Shown here in pieces: positions 36,013-41,713 of a stretch of DNA of 41,713 nucleotides (the first letter of the stretch is position 1; each line of letters starts with the position of its first letter). The position numbers and the translations under genes were made by a program. Source of the stretch: an uncultured Caulobacterales bacterium. GTDB lineage: Bacteria > Pseudomonadota > Alphaproteobacteria > Caulobacterales > Maricaulaceae. Under the pieces are notes generated by a model, which was given only the letters and a program-made list of their open reading frames with translations, searched no databases and was not told the origin of the DNA. Location of the stretch: contig CALKXY010000031.1 in the NCBI GenBank assembly GCA_938003545.1, forward strand, positions 1 to 41,713, read 5' to 3'.

Positions 36013-37113
36013 TCAAATTTCATTTTCCAGTAGGTCTGTGTTGCCTCCAACCTGGCCGCGGTGACGTAGCATGTGATCAGCTAGCGTTACCGCCATCATG
36101 GCTTCTGCCACGGGTACCGCGCGGATGCCGACGCAGGGGTCGTGGCGGCCTTTTGTTCTTACGTCTATTTCTTGGCCTTTGGCGTCGATGCTTTTGACTT
36201 CAGTCAGCATTGAGGAGGTCGGTTTAATCGCGAGGCGGGCCGTTACCGTATCGCCATTTGAGATGCCGCCCAAAATACCGCCAGAATGATTGGAGAGGAA
36301 ATCGGGCGCGCCGTCTTTCATGCGAATTTCATCGGCATTCTGCGTACCGCTCCAACGGGCGGCGGCAAAGCCCGCGCCGATTTCGACGCCTTTGGCGGCG
36401 TTTATGCTCATCAGGCCCATTGCGAGATCGCTGTCGAGTTTGCCATATACGGGCGCGCCCCAACCTGCGGGGACGCCTGTGGCTTCGACGTGAATGATTG
36501 CGCCAACGGAATTGCCGTCTTTGCGGACGCTATCGAGATAGGCTTCCCAGTCTTTGGCCGCGGCCGCGTCAGGGCACCAAAATGGGTTTTGCGAGACTGT
36601 GTCCCAATCCCAATTGGACGGGTCGATTTCGCGACCCCCGATAGACACAACTGCGCCGCGAATTTGAATGCCATCACCCAGAACTTTGCGGGCGATTGCG
36701 CCTGCCGCGACACGGTTGGCGGTTTCGCGCGCGGAGCTACGTCCGCCGCCACGGTAATCACGAATGCCATATTTGGCGTCATAGGTCAGGTCTGCATGAC
36801 CGGGACGATAGCGGTCTTTGATTTCGGAATAATCGCGGGAGCGTTGGTCGGTATTTTCAATCAATAGCGAAATGGGCGTGCCCGTTGTCTGGCCCTCAAA
36901 AACACCCGAGAGGATTTTCACCGCGTCTGGTTCTTTGCGCTGCGTGACGAAACGGGATGTACCGGGTTTACGTTGATCAAGGAAGGTTTGGATATCGGCT
37001 TCCGTCAAGGCAATACGCGGTGGGCAACCGTCAACGACACAGCCGATGGCGGGTCCGTGGCTTTCGCCCCACGTTGTAAAGCGGAATAAGTGACCAAATG
37101 TATTATGTGACAT
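36013..37113 (-). CDS. aroC: Chorismate synthase
   Basis: Last shared step of aromatic amino-acid synthesis: EPSP to chorismate, needing reduced FMN. 366 residues. [23 protein letters not shown] (N-terminal), [32 protein letters not shown] (about 102-135) and [19 protein letters not shown] are the family signatures. The last ten residues ([10 protein letters not shown]) follow the point where the duplicated copy at 35188 stops, so the present C terminus seems to have been exchanged by the event that made the duplication. The active-site part is intact. Confidence 0.96.
   Translation of the reverse strand: MSHNTFGHLFRFTTWGESHGPAIGCVVDGCPPRIALTEADIQTFLDQRKPGTSRFVTQRKEPDAVKILSGVFEGQTTGTPISLLIENTDQRSRDYSEIKDRYRPGHADLTYDAKYGIRDYRGGGRSSARETANRVAAGAIARKVLGDGIQIRGAVVSIGGREIDPSNWDWDTVSQNPFWCPDAAAAKDWEAYLDSVRKDGNSVGAIIHVEATGVPAGWGAPVYGKLDSDLAMGLMSINAAKGVEIGAGFAAARWSGTQNADEIRMKDGAPDFLSNHSGGILGGISNGDTVTARLAIKPTSSMLTEVKSIDAKGQEIDVRTKGRHDPCVGIRAVPVAEAMMAVTLADHMLRHRGQVGGNTDLLENEI
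36050..36204. repeat. Direct repeat, right copy (aroC 3' part)
   Basis: 155 bp, 99% identical to 35195-35349, same orientation, offset 855 bp. The two copies flank a 700-bp segment (35350-36049). The arrangement resembles attL/attR left by integration at a gene's 3' end, but no integrase is inside; unequal recombination is the alternative. Confidence 0.9.
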
Positions 37114-37224
37114 GCGCGGGTCTTTAGCGGCGGGAGGCGAGTTTGGCTAATAAATTTGAGACACCAATGAACCTTTTCTTCGATTTACCTGACTTAAGAC
37201 CTGTAAGCAGCTTTAAAGGCGGAT

Positions 37225-37833
37225 GTGACCCGGCAAGATAAACATAATGATCTGTCCCAATTTTCGGATGCGCGTCGGGCTTCGAATGCGCATCAGGCCT
37301 TGGACGCCTATCAGGCGAGTTTAGCCATTGAGGGGGACCGCCACGCTTTTGAGCTGTTGTATAAACGGTGGCACCCAAAACTCTTGCGATTTGCCTTTCG
37401 GCAAACGGGAGATGCAGATGCGGCTAAGGATATTATGCAGGACGCGGCTTTATTAATCGCAAAAAATATATCGCGCCTCGACGACCCGCATAAGTTTTCG
37501 GCCTGGGCCTATACAATTGTCAGACGCCGCGCGGCAGATCACATCAACCGCAAAATAAAAGACCGCAAAGGTCTTGCGTCTATCGCAGAGACCGCAGCGC
37601 ATGTTGTGCCAGAGATGTCGGACAGCGATCTGTCGATCCGTCAGGCGATGCGGCTTCTCTCCCCAGAGGATCGATTGATTTTGACGCTGTTCTATGTGGA
37701 TGGCTTGAAAGGTCCCGAAATGGCGGCTGCCATGGGCATACCGCTGGGCACCCTAAAATCGCGGCTCTTTACGGCGCGCGGCAAACTCAAATCCATTTAT
37801 GAAACCACCCCAGAAGGAGATAAAAATGCGTGA
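37225..37833 (+). CDS. ECF-type sigma factor
   Basis: 202 residues. Sigma region 2 about 38-105 (HAFELLYKRWHPKLLRFAFRQTGDADAAKDIMQDAALLI; HKFSAWAYTIVRRRAAD) and region 4 about 135-190 (LSPEDRLILTLFYVDGLKGPEMAAAMGIPLGTLKSRLFTARGKL). GTG start at 37225 with AAAGGCGGA upstream. Divergent from aroC (111 nt). It overlaps the next gene by 8 nt. The partner encodes a DUF6768 membrane protein, which may act in place of a classical anti-sigma; this is inferred from the pairing. Confidence 0.9.
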   Translation: MTRQDKHNDLSQFSDARRASNAHQALDAYQASLAIEGDRHAFELLYKRWHPKLLRFAFRQTGDADAAKDIMQDAALLIAKNISRLDDPHKFSAWAYTIVRRRAADHINRKIKDRKGLASIAETAAHVVPEMSDSDLSIRQAMRLLSPEDRLILTLFYVDGLKGPEMAAAMGIPLGTLKSRLFTARGKLKSIYETTPEGDKNA

Positions 37834-38185
37834 TTTTGATAGAGACTTAAAAGACGTGCTGAGTTCTGAAGACGAGGCCTTCATCGCAGATCATCTCGAA
37901 GACACAGGCTATTACGCAGAGGCGTTCAGCAGCTTTAAGGGCAAAGGCAGCGCGATGCATATTTTGACATGGGTCGGCATTATAATATTTGGCGTGGGGC
38001 TTCTTTATTGCTTGTGGGCTTTCTTTCAGGCGGAGACGACGCGAGATCAAATTCTCTATGCGATGTTGGCGGTCTTGCTAAATTCGGCGCAGATTGCCTT
38101 AAAGCTCTGGTTCAATATGCGGCTCAATCGGCGCGCGATTATCCGCGAAATTAAACGGCTTCACCTCGCGCTCGCGCAGGGGTGA
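37826..38185 (+). CDS. DUF6768-family membrane protein
   Basis: 119 residues from the ATG at 37826 (AAGGAG 7 nt upstream). Acidic N-terminal region (MRDFDRDLKDVLSSEDEAFI), two membrane helices about 45-65 (ILTWVGIIIFGVGLLYCLWAF) and 73-93, then the conserved NRRAIIREIKRLHLAL. This plan matches, from memory, DUF6768, usually encoded next to ECF sigma factors. Overlaps the sigma gene by 8 nt, so co-translated. Likely controls or is controlled by the sigma factor. Confidence 0.83.
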   Translation: MRDFDRDLKDVLSSEDEAFIADHLEDTGYYAEAFSSFKGKGSAMHILTWVGIIIFGVGLLYCLWAFFQAETTRDQILYAMLAVLLNSAQIALKLWFNMRLNRRAIIREIKRLHLALAQG

Positions 38186-38195
38186 GCCGTTAAGG

Positions 38196-39896
38196 TCAAT
38201 AGAGCGGCACCGTCGCCGCGATGGGGTCAATTCTGATCCAGAGCGCCATGACAACAGCGAGCCCTATTCCCGCGATTGCGGCGGTGTTGGATACGCGTTT
38301 CGAAAGCCCTGGATATAGCGGCAGCCCCGCCAAAACGATGAGTGCGGCGGGTAGGACGACAACGCTGGGCAGGTCTGGCCCAACGCCCAACATCAATTGA
38401 TGTGAGAGGTTCAACATATATCCAATGACGAGCGCAGAGAGACTAATCGTGAGCAAATACCCAAGACGGGTGTCGGGCCATTTATAGACTGCGAAGGAGC
38501 CCACTGCGCAGAGGAGCAGGGGCAAGGTGATAAAATAACTGGCCGTCGGCGCCATAATTTGACCGATGAAGCCCAGGATGAAGATTTGCAGAAACACGAA
38601 AAGACGACCATTCGCGTTGATCGCTTTGCGTCCAAACATCCAAAAGAACATCCCGAGACATGAAAACAGAACCATGACTTCCAGTTTTGAAATGGCCGCG
38701 AGGCGATCATAATAATCGGCGGATTTGCCTGCGCCCGAGAGCCAATTCAGCCCGAAGAGTAAAAGCGCCCCAATCATAATAAAACCGAGCATTTTGGCAG
38801 CGTGTTTCAGTGCGTCTATATAAACCTCTTTACGCGTACCGTCCGAATGTGCGGCGACGCGGTAAAATACGACGGCTCCTGCAAGGAAAAGCCAGCCCCA
38901 GATGGGCGCATAAATAATCGTGAAAAATCCGAACACATCGAAAAATGTCGCGTCAGGCGTTTTCGCTGGAAAACCGTCGGCTGATAAAAGCGCGCGCGTA
39001 AGATCCAATCCTTGTGATCCCATATGTTGGACTGTGGATTGCGAGAGGGCATCGGCGTCAATTTTCGGCGAGTGATAATATTCCGCCCTGCCGATATTCG
39101 CGAGATTATAGGCGACATAATCTCGCTTTAACGCAGGCGTCAGATCAGTATCATTTGGCAAAACATTATAGACAAATGTCGAGAGGGACGTGGCGCTGGG
39201 CTGTTTTACAGACCGCGCAAAGAGGCGCGCCGCCGCGCCATTATTCGCCGAGGTTTGGAAGAGGTTCACGGTTCCGCCGCCGCCGCGCGCTTCGAAATTT
39301 ATGACGACTCCAATTTTATCTCGCAGGGGATGCGTTTCGAAGAAATTGATAGCTCCAGACAGACCCACTTCTTCGCCATCCGTAAATAAGACGATTAAAT
39401 CCCGCGCGGGCGGCCCCGTTTCAGTCACGGCTCTGATGATTTCAAGAATACTGGCAACCCCAATCGTATCATCCGCCGCACCTGGCGAGCCCCAAACCGT
39501 GTCATGATGGGCCATGAGCAACAGCGCGGGTTTCGATCTGTCTGTGCCGGGCAATGTGCCAATAACATTGACGATGTTTTGTTCGGGTATATCCGCGCCG
39601 CTCCATCGGTTCAGCCGCGCCAACCCGCGCGCAGGCAAGAGGGACTCCGATGTTTGAACCTCCAACCCCAGCGCGGTTAAGCGATCCGCGAGATAGGCGC
39701 GCACTTCGGCGTTTTCTTCTGATCCTGTCGGGTGAGGCTTGGCGGCAATCACGCGAATATCAACCATCGCGCGGGCAGATGAAAATTGGTCCAGCGGCGT
39801 ATCCATCCCGCGCGGGGAAGGCGGCGTGACAGCAATAAATGCCAATAAAACCCCAAGCGCCAACGCCGCCAGTAAAGCGCCCCATCTCCGCATCAT
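38196..39896 (-). CDS. M28-family zinc exopeptidase with C-terminal membrane domain
   Basis: About 566 residues. N-terminal signal anchor (MMRRWGALLAALALGVLLAF). Peptidase domain about 40-300 with metal ligands in MAHHDTVWGSPGAADDTIG, FTDGEEVGLSG, and a final His in YHSPKID. From about 320 there are eight or so hydrophobic segments, the plan of membrane-bound M28 aminopeptidases (Fxna-like). Probably acts on peptides in the periplasm. An in-frame ATG at 39914 has no better ribosome binding site. Convergent with the DUF6768 gene (10 nt between). Confidence 0.88.
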   Translation of the reverse strand: MMRRWGALLAALALGVLLAFIAVTPPSPRGMDTPLDQFSSARAMVDIRVIAAKPHPTGSEENAEVRAYLADRLTALGLEVQTSESLLPARGLARLNRWSGADIPEQNIVNVIGTLPGTDRSKPALLLMAHHDTVWGSPGAADDTIGVASILEIIRAVTETGPPARDLIVLFTDGEEVGLSGAINFFETHPLRDKIGVVINFEARGGGGTVNLFQTSANNGAAARLFARSVKQPSATSLSTFVYNVLPNDTDLTPALKRDYVAYNLANIGRAEYYHSPKIDADALSQSTVQHMGSQGLDLTRALLSADGFPAKTPDATFFDVFGFFTIIYAPIWGWLFLAGAVVFYRVAAHSDGTRKEVYIDALKHAAKMLGFIMIGALLLFGLNWLSGAGKSADYYDRLAAISKLEVMVLFSCLGMFFWMFGRKAINANGRLFVFLQIFILGFIGQIMAPTASYFITLPLLLCAVGSFAVYKWPDTRLGYLLTISLSALVIGYMLNLSHQLMLGVGPDLPSVVVLPAALIVLAGLPLYPGLSKRVSNTAAIAGIGLAVVMALWIRIDPIAATVPLY

Positions 39897-39914
39897 AACC
39901 GTCCCGCCCTTCAT

Positions 39915-40384
39915 TTATAGATGTTGAGTCTTGGGTTAAGTTTTGAGGCGAGTCAATTTGAGGGTTCGGACACAGGTAAAACTTGGGAACGCCCACGGAT
40001 TTGGGTTTCTGGATGACGAATAAGGGACATGTTTTGGAAGGGGGGGCAGCCGCACCTAGGATGTCTGCTTTGGGGCAAAGGAGACATTAGGTCAGTGGCT
40101 TAAGTCGCCCAATGCTGTTGAAAAACTCCATTTTCATTCTCTACCCAAAAATTTCCGCCTCATAGAGACGTGTTTAGAATTTTTATCCGAGGAGATAGCT
40201 CATTTTCAAAGATGTAAATTCTGATGTATCTGTGAGTTCAGATAACCAAATTTAATCTTGGTTTTCGGAATTTTACTCTGGCACCGAAAATTTGGCCATC
40301 TCCCATTTTGGAGTTTTTCAACAGTATTGGGGCGGAAGGGGACATAACCATTGACGATAGCTTGCACTCATTTCATGGTAAATC
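39915..40384. other. Gap with MITE-like element and hairpin
   Basis: No gene. It contains a 27-nt hairpin at 40061-40087 (ATGTCT.CTTTG-GGG-CAAAG.AGACAT) and the inverted-repeat element at 40108-40331. Base composition turns AT-rich from about 40120 onward. Confidence 0.7.
40108..40331. mobile_element. MITE-like inverted-repeat element (224 bp)
   Basis: The ends are 23-bp inverted repeats differing at one base: left 40108-40130 and right 40309-40331, core CTGTTGAAAAACTCCA preceded by CCCAAT and one variable purine. Weaker inverted similarity continues inward (AAATTT, CCGCC). No coding frame inside. No clear target-site duplication is visible. Terminal sequence of this kind is seen on bacterial insertion sequences, so a non-autonomous derivative is likely; the parent family is not named here. 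Confidence 0.7.
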
Positions 40385-41377
40385 ATGGCTACCTATGAAG
40401 ATATTACCAAGGACGAAAATGGAGACAATTTTACCGCAGAAACTTTCCTAAGTAACTTTCGCAGAGCTAATACTAGATGGTGGGATGACTCAAATGGCAG
40501 CAACAATTGTTCTTGGGTTTTTAGAGGACATCAAGACGCTTCATGGAAGCTAGTTCCATCCGCATTTCGTGACCTTGAAAAAAACAGCCTGAGGCCACTT
40601 ATTGAGAAAATAAAAACTCAACCCACATTTCAGAGTGAGTGGTTTTTGAAGTGTTCAGAGGAACACAAAGCGGCTTCATACGCATACACTGCATGTTACC
40701 TAGCCATAAGAGACTTTCATCAGTTGTCACTAGAAGTAGGCTTGACTGAAGAGTTGGCAGAATTGAACGACCCTTTTAGCCTAGCTGGCACAAATATTAG
40801 GACTTATGGGAATAAGGAGTACTATAAATTTTGTGCCTTGCAAATTGTTGGCTTGGCTCAACACCATGGAATTCCAACACCTTTTCTAGATTGGACGAGA
40901 AAGCCTGAGGTAGCTGTACACTTTGCTAGTCAATTAGACGAAAATTCGAAACATGAAGACCTTGCTGTATATGCTTTGAAAATGGGAAATAAATTCACTC
41001 CTTTTGCGCCAGGGAGAGGTCCCGCTGGCATTTTAAAATGCTATACTCGCAATTCAAAGGGTGAAAGATTTAGGTTACCCTTTCTTATGAAGTTAGATGC
41101 TCCTGCCAAAAACTCTTATCTCGCGGCTCAACATGGTATTTTTACATTAGTCAAATCTTTAGAATCTTTATTCGATACTGGGACATGCTCCTCATTAGAA
41201 GAATCCATCGCAAATATGGATGGTATCGAAGAACCGATTTTAAAAAAATTCATTTTGAGAAAAGGTGAGCGTAGAAACCTTCGAAAACTTCTTGACCGCG
41301 AAGGTCTTACTGAAGCGCATCTGAAACCAAGTTTCGATAGTATTTCAAATTTTGTTAAATCCCGTTGGAATTACTGA
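40385..41377 (+). CDS. FRG-domain protein
   Basis: 330 residues. FRG domain: SWVFRGHQDASWKLVPSAFRD (about 44-64, with the FRG motif) and LAQHHGIPTPFLDWTRKPEVAVHFASQ (about 157-183). FRG proteins are scattered, mobile and sometimes found in defence loci; the biochemical role is not settled. No membrane segment or signal. AT-rich, directly next to the MITE-like element, so likely horizontally acquired. No strong ribosome binding site before the ATG. Confidence 0.85.
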   Translation: MATYEDITKDENGDNFTAETFLSNFRRANTRWWDDSNGSNNCSWVFRGHQDASWKLVPSAFRDLEKNSLRPLIEKIKTQPTFQSEWFLKCSEEHKAASYAYTACYLAIRDFHQLSLEVGLTEELAELNDPFSLAGTNIRTYGNKEYYKFCALQIVGLAQHHGIPTPFLDWTRKPEVAVHFASQLDENSKHEDLAVYALKMGNKFTPFAPGRGPAGILKCYTRNSKGERFRLPFLMKLDAPAKNSYLAAQHGIFTLVKSLESLFDTGTCSSLEESIANMDGIEEPILKKFILRKGERRNLRKLLDREGLTEAHLKPSFDSISNFVKSRWNY

Positions 41378-41390
41378 CATAATTCACGTG

Positions 41391-41406
41391 CCCGCTTTAG
41401 CGGATT
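41391..41406 (+). terminator. Weak terminator candidate after the FRG gene
   Basis: CCGC-TTTA-GCGG hairpin followed by ATTTAT, about 15 nt after the stop. The stem is only 4 bp, so this is a tentative call. Confidence 0.3.
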
Positions 41407-41543
41407 TATGCGCCATCATATAAGCCCTGTTTAACAATCTATCCGCACCTAAAATCGCCCATATCACCTATAAAACCGTGCTTTCAAAAAACATAATCCT
41501 CGGCCTCAAAACCTATGATACGGTACGCAGGTTCTTTCGGACA

Positions 41544-41705
41544 CGGGACAGGTAGGCGCTCACCTTCTGGTACCGAGAGACGGTGGGGTTGAGCATTCTT
41601 GGGTGAGAGCCAGACCTGTGCCGGACCTTTTGCGGTGAGTGTTGAATGCCTGATCTTGAACCGGGGTCTCGAAAATCTTTGGATTTCCGAGTTACTGTCG
41701 GAAGG
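41544..41705 (+). promoter_or_regulatory. Structured 5' leader at the window end, possibly an L10 (rplJ) leader
   Basis: CGG.ACAGGT.GGC.CTCACC (41544-41564) pairs with GGTGAG.GCC..ACCTGT.CCG (41602-41623): 18 bp in four blocks with small bulges, enclosing an ACCG/CGGT hairpin. A second hairpin, CTCG.AAATC / GATTT.CGAG, lies at 41668-41691. GGAAGG at 41700-41705 is a ribosome binding site placed about 7 nt before the last base, so a gene should start at or just past the window edge. Autoregulated leaders of this sort precede rplJ; identity is a guess. The 41407-41543 stretch shows nothing else. Confidence 0.45.
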
Positions 41706-41713
41706 TTTGACTG

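Noticed and set aside
35195-36204. Possible second working chorismate synthase
   Set aside because: The left copy covers only about 53 C-terminal codons, with no start or catalytic region.
36286-36867. 193-codon + strand frame opposite aroC
   Set aside because: Antisense shadow of a clear aroC coding frame; composition is that of a complementary-strand reading.
35348-40244. Shared 13-mer GTGAGTTCAGATA at 35348 and 40232
   Set aside because: A single 13-base match between two places in 41.7 kb is expected by chance; nothing around it aligns.
41513-41713. Open frame on the minus strand at the window end, running off the edge (about 66 codons to a TAG at 41513)
   Set aside because: No family resemblance, and the same bases form an extensively paired stem on the + strand that better explains the sequence. 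It cannot be fully excluded without the next bases.
1-41713. tRNA, rRNA or tmRNA genes
   Set aside because: No cloverleaf-like segment with a TTCGA arm and no rRNA stretch was seen in any gap; a covariance-model scan would be decisive.

Overview
The window reads as chromosomal DNA of an alphaproteobacterium, most likely a stalked or marine lineage near Hyphomonadaceae/Maricaulales. This rests on gene content and order: an S10-spc-alpha ribosomal block with rpoA, the xseB-ispA-dxs-tlyA set, a TIGR02301 protein, an ECF sigma factor paired with a DUF6768 membrane protein, and an adenylate kinase with a short LID. The species cannot be fixed from the sequence. No tRNA, rRNA, CRISPR array or intact transposase was found.

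Positions 1-12250 (+) hold the translation/secretion block: rplB (3' part only), rpsS, rplV, rpsC, rplP, rpmC, rpsQ, rplN, rplX, rplE, rpsN, rpsH, rplF, rplR, rpsE, rpmD, rplO, secY, adk, rpsM, rpsK, rpoA, rplQ, closed by a strong terminator. The gene order is conventional, but L15 carries a complete DUF2853 domain at its C terminus. Hairpins lie in the larger gaps (before rplO, secY, rpsM and rplQ).

Positions 12380-29410 are mostly housekeeping. A Tat-exported molybdenum hydroxylase pair (iorAB-like) and a PD40 lipoprotein run on +. A minus-strand NUDIX - TIGR02301 - META lipoprotein - pyrC run lies opposite a SRAP (YedK) gene. A minus-strand YihY/BrkB and YaaA pair follows, then a tightly overlapping yceI - tsaC-like - FAD oxidase operon. 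lepB, xseB, ispA, dxs and tlyA follow on +. A small AT-rich membrane-protein gene is lodged antisense between dxs and tlyA.

Positions 29418-32877 (-) hold three secreted glycine-zipper proteins in a row. They share an N-terminal plan but have different tails: a Tyr/Gln repeat, six Cys-pair modules, and a basic coiled coil. Structured intergenic DNA separates them. This is the most unusual gene cluster in the window.

Positions 33034-41713 mix housekeeping genes (alpha/beta hydrolase, aroC, ECF sigma + DUF6768, M28 membrane peptidase) with accessory DNA. The accessory parts are an orphan 273-residue gene, a second copy of the 3' end of aroC that with aroC itself brackets a 700-bp insert carrying one secreted-protein gene, a 224-bp MITE-like inverted-repeat element, and an AT-rich FRG-domain gene. 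The window ends in a long stem-loop followed by a ribosome binding site that points to a gene starting at or just past the last base. An L10 (rplJ) leader is the best guess for that RNA, not proven.
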